This document shows, one piece after another, positions 34,213 through 41,266 of a stretch of DNA of 51,626 bases. The first letter of the stretch is position 1; each line of letters starts with the position of its first letter. The position numbers and the translations under genes were made by a program. The notes below the pieces were generated by a model. The model saw only the letters and a list, made by a program, of their open reading frames with translations, was not told where the DNA came from and searched no databases. Source of the DNA: Aquificaceae bacterium (GTDB taxonomy: Bacteria > Aquificota > Aquificia > Aquificales > Aquificaceae). The stretch is taken from NCBI GenBank assembly GCA_015492115.1, contig WGFS01000197.1, positions 1 through 51,626 of the forward strand, given 5' to 3'.

Positions 34213-34229
34213 ATCAATACTTTAAGGAC

Positions 34230-34436
34230 TCAGTTGTGCTGTGTTCCCTCCTTCTCAAGTTCCTTTATAAGCTTCATGGTCTGATCAAACTTGTAAAGAG
34301 AAGAGGCTACGTCTTTCAGGTGCCTTGCAGCCTCCATGTAGGCTTCCTTCAGGCGTGGGTCAGCAGTCCTCTCTGCTTTCTCCAGTAAGTTTCTGTGAAA
34401 GAGGAGTAAGCCATTCCTGAGTTCATTAAAATCCAT
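34230..34436 (-). CDS. small helical hypothetical protein
   Basis: A 68-residue soluble protein, almost entirely helical and charged (LLEKAERTADPRLKEAYMEAARHL), resembling a small antiparallel coiled-coil. ATG at 34436 has a strong ribosome site GGAGGAAAG. It overlaps the end of the upstream gene by 88 bases in another frame. It lies 17 bases before the TgpA-like gene and may be in the same operon. Function unknown. Confidence 0.6.
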   Translation of the reverse strand: MDFNELRNGLLLFHRNLLEKAERTADPRLKEAYMEAARHLKDVASSLYKFDQTMKLIKELEKEGTQHN

Positions 34437-35260
34437 CTCTTTCCTCCGAGTTCCCTGAGCTTTTTAACCACCCTTGATATTACCCTCCTGAGGAAGCCCT
34501 TTCCATGACCTGAAACAAGGGTGAAGCTTATCTTCAGCACAAAGTACTTCTTACCTCTGTTTATCTCCTTTATAAGTGTCTCTATATCCTTCTTTAGCTT
34601 CTCGGTGTTAACGCTGTAGTAGGTGCTTCCAAGCCTGCTCACCTTCTCCAAAGCCCTTTCCAGCAACTCCACGTTGAACTCTTTTCTTTCGTTCAGCTGT
34701 AAATAAAACTCGGAGAGTTCCCTGACGGACTCAAAAAACAGAGCATCCCTTGGGAACCTCAGGGATTGCATGCTAGCATAGTGAGCACACTCGCTGTAAA
34801 GCTCTTCGTTGAATATGAGGGCTGAAAGATAAACAACCTCAGCGGGAGTGTTCCTCTTTGAGTAGCTTGATATCTTGCTGAGGACAGTCCAGTAACGGAG
34901 AAACTTTGAGTAAACCTCGTAGAAGATGTCCCTGTATTCGGGCAGGAAGCTAACGGTCAGACCTTCTGGAGAAGAGAATCTGAGGATGTCCTTACCGTAA
35001 AAGACGTCCCCCTTTGGAGTCATGAACTGAAAGAGGTCAAGCTCAAGGAGTATGTCCTGCCACTTCCCCCTGAAGGTGTGAAAGGTCTTGTTCGCACAGG
35101 ATATGAGCTTCTGGAGATCTATCTCAAAGCTGTTCTCCTTCCTGACGAGCTGACAGTAGCATATTGGGTAGAGGAGAACCTCCTTCTTTGTCGGGTCTTC
35201 TATGATCTCAAGAAATATGCTCTCTAACCTCCCTATCTCCTGCCAGGTATCCTTGAGCAT
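34349..35260 (-). CDS. hypothetical protein with overlong 3' overlap
   Basis: A 303-residue soluble protein I do not recognise. It is helix-rich with a Cys pair in YPICYCQLV near residue 35, and two further Cys. The last 29 residues are encoded inside the next gene in another frame and look unlike the rest (QRGLLTHA end). Either the overlap is real or a frameshift near 34440 has replaced the original end, just after KKLRELGGKRW. The start at 35260 lacks a strong ribosome site. Confidence 0.55.
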   Translation of the reverse strand: MLKDTWQEIGRLESIFLEIIEDPTKKEVLLYPICYCQLVRKENSFEIDLQKLISCANKTFHTFRGKWQDILLELDLFQFMTPKGDVFYGKDILRFSSPEGLTVSFLPEYRDIFYEVYSKFLRYWTVLSKISSYSKRNTPAEVVYLSALIFNEELYSECAHYASMQSLRFPRDALFFESVRELSEFYLQLNERKEFNVELLERALEKVSRLGSTYYSVNTEKLKKDIETLIKEINRGKKYFVLKISFTLVSGHGKGFLRRVISRVVKKLRELGGKRWILMNSGMAYSSFTETYWRKQRGLLTHA

Positions 35261-35289
35261 AGGAATAATTTAAAGTGGTGTGATCTCTC

Positions 35290-35319
35290 TTGCAACAAAA
35301 GGATGTTAATTTGTATATA
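35290..35319 (+). promoter_or_regulatory. hfq-hflX promoter
   Basis: TTGCAA (35290-35295), an 18-base spacer, and TATATA (35314-35319), in an A+T-rich 86-bp divergent gap. AAAGGAGG follows 9 bases before the hfq ATG. Confidence 0.5.
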
Positions 35320-35346
35320 TTTAAAACGTAAAGGAGGTAAAGCGGA

Positions 35347-35559
35347 ATGTATCCCATGGAGAAAGAGGTGAACATTCAGGACGAGCTTTTAAACAACTTC
35401 AAAGCCAAGGAGGCTACCGTAACCATATACCTGACCCGTGGTAACAGGATAACGGGCAAGATCCTTGATCACGATAAGTACACGATACTTATTGACGTTG
35501 ACGGGCAACCCAATCTTATATACAAGCACGCTGTCAGCACCATAGTGGAGGGTAAATGA
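35347..35559 (+). CDS. hfq: RNA chaperone Hfq
   Basis: A 70-residue Sm-like protein forming a hexameric ring that pairs small RNAs with mRNAs. The Sm1 region is VTIYLTRGNRITGKILDHDKYTILI, and Sm2 ends in the signature YKHAVSTIV. The usual disordered C-terminal tail is absent. ATG at 35347 follows AAAGGAGG. A second in-frame ATG four codons later is less well placed. It overlaps hflX by 4 bases (ATGA), the classic hfq-hflX pairing. Confidence 0.95.
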   Translation: MYPMEKEVNIQDELLNNFKAKEATVTIYLTRGNRITGKILDHDKYTILIDVDGQPNLIYKHAVSTIVEGK

Positions 35560-36683
35560 AGGCTGTCCTCGTAGGTATATGGAATAGAGATATACCTAAG
35601 GAGGAGGCTAAGGAATCCCTCAGGGAGCTGAAAGGTCTCGTAGAAGCCCTTGGGGGTGTGAGTCTCGGGTACATTCTTCAGAACAGGAACAAGCCAGACA
35701 CGAGGTACTTTATAGGGGCGGGTAAGGCTGAGGAGCTGAGAGAGGTGCTCAGAGGCACAGGTGCGGACGCCGTGGTTTTTGACGACTTCCTCACACCCTC
35801 CCAGGTCAAGAACCTTGAAAAGCTTGTGGGGAAGACCGTCTTAGACAGGACTGACCTGGTTATAGAGATATTCTCACGCAGGGCTAAGAGTAAAGAAGCA
35901 AAGCTTCAGGTTGAACTCGCCAGGCTCACCCACGAACTGCCGAGACTTTATGGAAAGGGGAAAGCAATGTCAAGGCTCGGGGGTGGAGTCGGGACGAGGG
36001 GTCCCGGTGAACAGGAGACAGAGATAAGACGCAGGCTGATAAAGAAGAGGATACATCAGATCAGGGAGGAGCTTGAGGAAGTTAGAAAGATGAGGAAACA
36101 CCAGAGGAAGAGGCGGGAGAGGGAATCGGGCGAGACCCTGTTGAAGGTGGCGCTCGTGGGCTACACCAACGCGGGCAAATCCACACTCCTGAAGGCACTC
36201 ACAGGTAGAGAGACCTTTACAGCGGACATGCTCTTCGCTACCCTTGATACCAAGACCTCAGCGAGAGTCGTCTCTCCGGACATGAAGATCCTCTTCACCG
36301 ACACCGTCGGTTTTATAAAGAAGCTTCCTCCCGAACTCATAGAGTCCTTCAAGGCTACGCTGGAAGAGGTGACGGAGGCTGACATAATACTCCATGTGGT
36401 TGACATATCCGATGACAGGTGGCTGGACTACATACACACGGTCAGGGACATACTCAAGGAGCTCTCCGCAGATGAGAAGCCCGTGATATACGTCCTAAAT
36501 AAGGCGGACAAGATCGTGGACAGCGAGGAAGAGATGAGACACCTGCCCCACGGAGCTTTCGTAGAGGGAAGGGCTGTTGTTGTATCTTCTGAGAAGAGAT
36601 GGGGGCTTGAAGACCTCATTGGGGAGATCCAGTCCCTCGGAGAGAAAGTCCTGGGCATTACCGCTACAGGCGGTCATATATAG
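35556..36683 (+). CDS. hflX: ribosome-associated GTPase HflX
   Basis: A 375-residue GTPase that splits stalled 70S ribosomes, notably under heat stress. The N-terminal HflX domain has VFDDFLTPSQVKNLE, VLDRTDLVIEIFSRRA and the glycine-rich GGGVGTRGPGEQETE; a helical linker follows (about 150-195). The G domain has VGYTNAGKST, DTVGFI and NKAD. The C-terminal extension is short. Confidence 0.96.
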   Translation: MKAVLVGIWNRDIPKEEAKESLRELKGLVEALGGVSLGYILQNRNKPDTRYFIGAGKAEELREVLRGTGADAVVFDDFLTPSQVKNLEKLVGKTVLDRTDLVIEIFSRRAKSKEAKLQVELARLTHELPRLYGKGKAMSRLGGGVGTRGPGEQETEIRRRLIKKRIHQIREELEEVRKMRKHQRKRRERESGETLLKVALVGYTNAGKSTLLKALTGRETFTADMLFATLDTKTSARVVSPDMKILFTDTVGFIKKLPPELIESFKATLEEVTEADIILHVVDISDDRWLDYIHTVRDILKELSADEKPVIYVLNKADKIVDSEEEMRHLPHGAFVEGRAVVVSSEKRWGLEDLIGEIQSLGEKVLGITATGGHI

Positions 36684-36772
36684 GTTGAAAACGGGAAAAA
36701 AGATCCCGGAGTTGTCCTGAGCCTCCGCTGACCTAAATTTCTTAACGACCTGTAGCATTATAATACTCATGA

Positions 36773-37642
36773 ATGAAGACCTTACACATACTTGATGCGT
36801 CCTCCTTCATATACAGGAGCTTCTTCGCACTTCCACCTCTCAAGACCAAAGAAGGCTTCCCCACCGGAGCCATATACGGATTCTTAAGAGCCTTACTCTC
36901 CATAATGAAGTCTGAGAGACCCGAATACCTCGTTGTGGTCTTTGACCATCCAGCTCCAACCAAGAGGGATGAGGTTTACAGGGAATACAAGGCTGGAAGA
37001 CCCACGATGCCAGATCCCCTGAGGGTTCAAATACCTGTAATAAAAGAACTCCTGAAACTCATGGGAATACCTACCCTTGAAGTTGAGGGGTACGAGGCGG
37101 ACGACCTTATAGCTGTTCTGGCTGGAAGATTCTCTGAGAAGGGCTTTAAGGTGAAGATATACACCCCGGACAAGGATATGCTTCAGCTTGTTGATGGTAA
37201 TGTGGTTGTCATCAACCCTATGAACTGGGAGATATTTAACAGGGAAAAGGTGGAGGAGAAGTTCGGAGTACCACCGGAGAAGGTGGCGGACTATCTCGCC
37301 CTCGTTGGGGACAAGATAGATAACATTCCAGGGGTTAAGGGGGTTGGACCAAAGACTGCGGTCAAACTGATAGAACGGTTTGGGGGTGTGGAGGGTATTC
37401 TAAGCAGATGGGAAGAGTTCAAGAAGCTCTACCCTGACGCTGACAGAGAGGAGCTTGAGCTCTCCTACTATCTGGTCAAGCCTATGATGGATGCGGGTCT
37501 GGATATTGGTGAAGAGGATCTTAAGCTTAGAGAACCTGACATCAAGGCTCTCAAAAAGCGCTTTGAGGAGCTGGAAATGAAGAGCATCCTGAGGGATATA
37601 GATAAAGTTCTCAAGACCAGGTCGCAGGGGAGCCTCTTCTAA
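36773..37642 (+). CDS. stand-alone 5'-3' exonuclease (PolA N-domain/FEN type)
   Basis: A 289-residue nuclease equal to the N-terminal domain of DNA polymerase I, which removes RNA primers and flaps. It has the DASSFIYRSFFALP start, VVFDHPAPTKRDEVYREYKAGR, the acidic cluster GYEADDLIA and TPDKDMLQLV, and the helix-hairpin-helix GDKIDNIPGVKGVGPKTA. The frame stops normally after this domain. In Aquifex the polymerase part is encoded elsewhere, so this is not a truncation. TATAAT (36759-36764) lies 8 bases before the ATG with no Shine-Dalgarno sequence, suggesting a leaderless message. It overlaps flgF by 4 bases at the 3' ends. Confidence 0.92.
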   Translation: MKTLHILDASSFIYRSFFALPPLKTKEGFPTGAIYGFLRALLSIMKSERPEYLVVVFDHPAPTKRDEVYREYKAGRPTMPDPLRVQIPVIKELLKLMGIPTLEVEGYEADDLIAVLAGRFSEKGFKVKIYTPDKDMLQLVDGNVVVINPMNWEIFNREKVEEKFGVPPEKVADYLALVGDKIDNIPGVKGVGPKTAVKLIERFGGVEGILSRWEEFKKLYPDADREELELSYYLVKPMMDAGLDIGEEDLKLREPDIKALKKRFEELEMKSILRDIDKVLKTRSQGSLF

Positions 37643-38367
37643 CGAGCTATGCTGTTCACCCTCGCCTGAACCTCATCAACAGCCTGAATGAGACGAGCGT
37701 AAGTCTCGTGCGCCCTTGACGTCTCTATGAGCCTTACCATCTCCACTATACCGTTCACATTGGAAAGCTCTATGAAACCCTGCCTCACCGAGTATCCCTG
37801 TGCTGGCTGTGGCGTTCCTGTAAAGAAGTCCTCTCCAGCCTTCCGGGCGTCGGGTAGAGACCATACCCCTATCTGCTGACCCGGAACACCATCGGTGTAT
37901 ACAGTCCCCTGGGGGTCAACGTCCACTTTGTTACCCTCTATCTTTATCTCCCTGTTTTTCCTGTCAAGGAGTCTGTAGCCCTCCTCGGTAACAAGATAGC
38001 CTTCGCTGTCCAGTCTGAAGTCTCCCTTCCTTGTGAACCTTATCCCCTCCGGCGTCCTGACAGCAAAGAAACCCTCGCCGTCTATGGCCAAATCCAAGGG
38101 GTTCCCCGTTTCCCTGAGAGGACCCTGGGAGAGGTCTGTGAATATTCCGCTCATCATAGGATAGACGAAGTTGTTGGTTGGGTTTTCCGCTGAAAGGCTT
38201 GGTATCTGACCTCCCATGTCCGTGTACCAGCTTGAGACCTCAACGAAGTCCTTCTTGAAAGAGGGCGTGTCCATGTTGGCAAGGTTGTTGGTTGTTACCG
38301 CAAGCTTTCTCTCCTGCAGGAGCATACCGCTTGAGAGTATAAAGAGAGGTTGATAGTCTAAAGCCAT
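37639..38367 (-). CDS. flgF: flagellar basal-body rod protein FlgF/FlgG family
   Basis: A 242-residue rod protein exported through the flagellar type III apparatus. The N terminus has the family helix with TTNNLANMDTPSFKKDF, the middle has NPLDLAIDGEGFFAVRTPEG and FTRKGDF, and the C-terminal helix has ELSNVNGIVEMVRLIETSRAHE. It is shorter than FlgG, so FlgF fits better, although the pair are hard to separate by eye. No other flagellar gene is in the window. GGAGG precedes the start at 38367. Confidence 0.85.
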   Translation of the reverse strand: MALDYQPLFILSSGMLLQERKLAVTTNNLANMDTPSFKKDFVEVSSWYTDMGGQIPSLSAENPTNNFVYPMMSGIFTDLSQGPLRETGNPLDLAIDGEGFFAVRTPEGIRFTRKGDFRLDSEGYLVTEEGYRLLDRKNREIKIEGNKVDVDPQGTVYTDGVPGQQIGVWSLPDARKAGEDFFTGTPQPAQGYSVRQGFIELSNVNGIVEMVRLIETSRAHETYARLIQAVDEVQARVNSIAR

Positions 38368-38377
38368 ATTTCCCTCC

Positions 38378-38941
38378 TTACAGAGATATATTGACTTTCT
38401 GCCCGGCTTTCATAAGCTCTTCCATCTTTGCGACAGCTTCCGCAAAGTCGCATATGTATCCCCCGAATCCCTTCGCGAACCTCTCCGCATTTTCCCTGTC
38501 CGCAAAAACGAAGGCTGATGGAGTGCAACAGGGTGTTGCTGAACTTCCAACAACAAAGGTTCCCATGAAGGCGTTTATGGGGTTGCAGGTTATAAAGTCT
38601 CTCGTTATTGCCATCTCAACCTTATCCTTACTCAAGCTCTTGTATGCTATGAGCCCACAGTGAGCACAGCAGGTGTGCACCTTCCGTCCCCCGCTCAGGA
38701 TGTATATAAAGGCTAATCTCAGATCAACCTCCTTACCGCAGACCGCGCAGGCGCTCTCCCGTATGCTTTCATCTCTCTTAAGCTCTATATTGCCGTGCCT
38801 GCGTACGATCCTCCCCTCCTCCTCCAGCTCCTTCAGGTCTCTGTATATGGTCATCAGGGATACGTTGAAGTGCTTTGCGAGCTCCTTAGCAGTGGTAAAC
38901 CCTTCTTCCACCAGCTTTATGATCTCTTCCTTCCTTCCCAT
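38378..38941 (-). CDS. DeoR-type HTH regulator fused to a NosL-like Cys-rich domain
   Basis: A 187-residue protein. Residues 1-55 are a DeoR-type winged helix (GFTTAKELAKHFNVSLMTIY, then RDLKELEEEGRIVRRHG). Residues 60-187 are Cys-rich: C65-x2-C68, C91-C92-x2-C95, C119, C138-C139 and C164. The last part (PSAFVFADRENAERFAKGFG) resembles the NosL copper-binding fold. Fusing DNA-binding and metal- or sulfur-binding parts suggests a sensor regulator. It is divergent from tusA and the sulfur-oxidation cluster (149-bp gap with an inverted repeat), so it is the best local candidate for their regulator. Ligand (copper, persulfide or other) unknown. Confidence 0.75.
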   Translation of the reverse strand: MGRKEEIIKLVEEGFTTAKELAKHFNVSLMTIYRDLKELEEEGRIVRRHGNIELKRDESIRESACAVCGKEVDLRLAFIYILSGGRKVHTCCAHCGLIAYKSLSKDKVEMAITRDFITCNPINAFMGTFVVGSSATPCCTPSAFVFADRENAERFAKGFGGYICDFAEAVAKMEELMKAGQKVNISL

Positions 38942-38991
38942 ATCTAAAATAAACTTATAACGCTGTGGACTTCTGTAAACTATAAATCGGC

Positions 38992-39046
38992 ATTATCACG
39001 GTATTAATAAAAAGTAATAGTCACTTTATAAAAATATGGTGATAAT
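38992..39046. promoter_or_regulatory. paired inverted repeat, possible operator of the sulfur cluster
   Basis: ATTATCAC (38992-38999) and its exact complement GTGATAAT (39039-39046) sit in the gap between the HTH-NosL gene and tusA, 47 bases apart start to start. The second copy overlaps the proposed tusA -10. Such paired arms suit a dimeric or looping regulator. Confidence 0.45.
39018..39046 (+). promoter_or_regulatory. probable tusA promoter
   Basis: TAGTCA (39018-39023, 4 of 6 to the -35 consensus), a 17-base spacer and GATAAT (39041-39046), in an A+T-rich gap. It leaves a leader of about 38 bases ending in AAAGGAGG before the tusA ATG. Confidence 0.45.
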
Positions 39047-39090
39047 CTAATGTAAGGGTTTCCATGTAAATTTTAAAGGAGGTGTGTAGT

Positions 39091-39327
39091 ATGGCAAGCG
39101 TTACTGCCGATAAGACACTTGATACTTCAGGACTTAACTGTCCCCTTCCCGTTCTAAAGACCAAGAAAGCCCTTGAGGAGCTTCAGAGTGGTCAGATACT
39201 GGAGGTTATATCCACAGACCCCGGCTCCAAGGCTGACATACCTGCATTCTGTCAGAGGACAGGACATGAACTCGTAGAGACAGTGGAAGAAGGAGGTAAG
39301 TACATCTTCTACATTAAGAAAAAGTAA
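39091..39327 (+). CDS. tusA: sulfur carrier TusA
   Basis: A 78-residue persulfide carrier. The catalytic motif C17-P-L-P lies in LNCPLPVLKTKKAL and the fold is completed by the usual strand near STDPGSKADIPAF. In sulfur oxidisers TusA takes sulfane sulfur from rhodanese or DsrE-type proteins and hands it to sHdr. ATG at 39091 is fixed by AAAGGAGG; an upstream in-frame ATG at 39082 overlaps that site. First gene of the cluster. Confidence 0.95.
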   Translation: MASVTADKTLDTSGLNCPLPVLKTKKALEELQSGQILEVISTDPGSKADIPAFCQRTGHELVETVEEGGKYIFYIKKK

Positions 39328-39339
39328 AGGAGGGTAGCC

Positions 39340-39888
39340 ATGGCAACCGAAAGACTTGCAATAATAGCGACAAAAGGAACATTAGACTGGGCTTACCCTC
39401 CCCTTATACTTGCCTCAACCGCAGCCTCCCTTGGCGTTGAGACCGCTATATTCTTTACCTTTTACGGACTCAACATAATCCATAGGGAAAAGATGAAGCA
39501 TCTGAAGATAGCTCCTGTGGGGAACCCGGGTATGCCGATGGCGTTCCCCCCCTCGGTGAAGAAGACGCCCATAGCTGGACAGCTCGCGGGACTTATGGAG
39601 GCTATCTTCCCCGGTCCGCCTCAGCTCATGGGAGTTATACCTGGAATGACGGACTTCATGACGGTCATGATGAAGAAGACCATGAAGGACCACGGTGTTG
39701 CGTCTGTTGAAGAGCTGATAGAGCTGTGTAAGGAGGCTGATGTCAAGCTCATACCCTGCCAGATGACGATGGAACTCTTTGACTACAAGTACGAAGACCT
39801 CATAGATGGGCTTGAGCCTCCGGGAGGAGCTGCCACCTTTATCAACTACGTTCTTGAGGCGGATAAACCCATGATAATCTTTGTCTAA
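39340..39888 (+). CDS. dsrE3A: DsrE3A-type sulfurtransferase
   Basis: A 182-residue DsrE/DsrF-like protein. The strand-rich start LAIIATKGTLDWAYPPL and GVETAIFFTFYGL fit the fold, and the conserved Cys140 lies in LIPCQMTMELF, the DsrE3A/peroxiredoxin-like pattern; another Cys is at 130. It has the longer middle loop (about 55-105, rich in Met and Pro) typical of this subgroup. DsrE3A exchanges sulfane sulfur with TusA, its direct neighbour in many sHdr clusters. GGAGGGTAGCC gives the ribosome site. Confidence 0.88.
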   Translation: MATERLAIIATKGTLDWAYPPLILASTAASLGVETAIFFTFYGLNIIHREKMKHLKIAPVGNPGMPMAFPPSVKKTPIAGQLAGLMEAIFPGPPQLMGVIPGMTDFMTVMMKKTMKDHGVASVEELIELCKEADVKLIPCQMTMELFDYKYEDLIDGLEPPGGAATFINYVLEADKPMIIFV

Positions 39889-39908
39889 AAAACTTTAGGA
39901 GGAAAGAG

Positions 39909-40334
39909 ATGGCGGCACAAGAGTACGAGAAGCTTCTGTTCTACATCCTGACCGTTCCCTTCTTTGAAAGGGCTGAACCCACGACCGGTGAGCTCATAAA
40001 CCCCCAGGCGGGAGCTCCCTTCTTCCTCGCAACCGCTGCCACCACCATGGACTACGAAGTTGAGATGGTTATAACCTCCGAAGCTGGCTTCCTTCTTATG
40101 AAAGACAATGCAAAGAAGGTTAAGGTCAGACCTGGCGTTGAGCAAACCGTTTACGACTTCATAGTTATGGCTAAAGAGGCTGGCGTGAAGATATACCTCT
40201 GTGTTCCCTCCCTTGACCTCACAGACGTTTACAAGAAGGAAGACGTGAACGAAGAGCTCTGCGATGGGATAATAGGCGGTGCTGCGTTCTTGGACAAGCT
40301 CATGAGCGGTGAGTATGCTGTCATATCCTTGTAA
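39909..40334 (+). CDS. second DsrE-family protein
   Basis: A 141-residue DsrE/F-fold protein with LFYILTVPFFERAEP, an alpha/beta middle, and a Cys98 in GVKIYLCVPSLDL at the place of the DsrE active Cys; a second Cys at 118. It belongs to the same superfamily as its neighbour but is clearly diverged, perhaps a DsrE3B. AGGAGGAAAGAG lies before the ATG. It probably binds persulfide in the same transfer chain. Confidence 0.8.
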   Translation: MAAQEYEKLLFYILTVPFFERAEPTTGELINPQAGAPFFLATAATTMDYEVEMVITSEAGFLLMKDNAKKVKVRPGVEQTVYDFIVMAKEAGVKIYLCVPSLDLTDVYKKEDVNEELCDGIIGGAAFLDKLMSGEYAVISL

Positions 40335-40340
40335 ATCAAT

Positions 40341-40358
40341 GGGGAGGGCTACCTCCCC
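40341..40358 (+). terminator. hairpin after the second dsrE gene
   Basis: GGGGAGG (40341-40347), loop GCTA, CCTCCCC (40352-40358): a perfect 7-bp G+C stem right after the stop codon. No T-run follows, so it may act as an mRNA 3'-end or stability hairpin, or a partial terminator. Confidence 0.5.
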
Positions 40359-40477
40359 CTCCATCAAAAATATGATTATAAGCATATTTTTATATCCCTA
40401 TAACAAAATTTTTTTGTTTTATCCGGAGAAGGAAAGTAACTTAGTATCTGTGGATACCACTTTGAGGAGGTGTTGAG

Positions 40478-41212
40478 ATGGAAGGACATCCTTACGGATA
40501 CAACATACCCATATCCGAGAAGACCAAGGAGGTTCCCTGGGAGGAGAAGGTAAGGGTTTACGAGGAGGTCAAATCCGATTTCCGTTTTAAGGAGTTCCTC
40601 TTCGGATGCCTGAACTGCGGGGTCTGCACAGCATCGTGCCCTTCAAATAGATTCTTTGATTACTCTCCAAGGGAGATAGTCCAGAGATTCCTTGAGGAGG
40701 ACGTTGAAGTCATATACGACATGATGCACGAATACATATGGGCGTGCTCCCAGTGCTTCACCTGCTGGATAAGGTGCCCCTTCGTCAACAACCCCGGCGG
40801 ACTCGTGATAATAATGAGGGAGGTCGCGGTAAGAAACGCCTTTGAGGCTACCAAAGACCTTCTCAAGCCATACGGAAGGGTTCTTCTGAAGGTCATGACC
40901 ACCGGTAACCAGCTCTCAGCGGACATGCTACAGCCGGACTTTTTCCCCGACTGGGGTCCCAAGATGCAGGACAACATGGAGAACATCAGGGCAAAGAGGA
41001 TGGCGATACCCTTTGACGTTGGTAAGTCCGTCAAGACCGCCTGGGAGGTCTCCCTTGAGACAGCCATAGAGATGTACACCATATGGAGAGAGACGGGTAT
41101 CTTTGAGATGCTTGAGAAGCTCGACCCCAACCTCTACAACGTCATAATGGACATAGTTGAGGAGAACGAGGAGCGTTGGGAAGAGCTCATGGAAGAGGAG
41201 GAAGAGGAGTAA
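40478..41212 (+). CDS. hdrC1: sHdrC1, iron-sulfur subunit of the sulfur-oxidising Hdr-like complex
   Basis: A 244-residue ferredoxin-like electron-transfer subunit with two complete [4Fe-4S] motifs CxxCxxCxxxCP: C44-C47-C50-C54 and C90-C93-C96-C100. A helical C-terminal part ends in an acidic run. sHdr is the heterodisulfide-reductase-like complex that oxidises protein-bound sulfane sulfur in the cytoplasm. GAGGAGGTG precedes the ATG. It follows a 143-bp gap with two further dyad repeats, which may hold a separate start of transcription. Confidence 0.93.
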   Translation: MEGHPYGYNIPISEKTKEVPWEEKVRVYEEVKSDFRFKEFLFGCLNCGVCTASCPSNRFFDYSPREIVQRFLEEDVEVIYDMMHEYIWACSQCFTCWIRCPFVNNPGGLVIIMREVAVRNAFEATKDLLKPYGRVLLKVMTTGNQLSADMLQPDFFPDWGPKMQDNMENIRAKRMAIPFDVGKSVKTAWEVSLETAIEMYTIWRETGIFEMLEKLDPNLYNVIMDIVEENEERWEELMEEEEEE

Positions 41213-41266
41213 TATGCTAACTGAAGGGGCTGAAACCCCAAGGAAAAATTTAAAGGAGGTGTAATT

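Noticed and set aside
35160..35200. Internal minus/plus alternative frames inside the 303-residue gene
   Set aside because: No competing frame with codon use or start like its neighbours.
36692..36708. CGGGA/TCCCG hairpin after hflX as a terminator
   Set aside because: Only 5 bp, no T-run; too weak to call.
36773..37642. Truncated polA pseudogene
   Set aside because: The exonuclease domain ends cleanly and a separate exonuclease gene is normal in Aquifex-type genomes.
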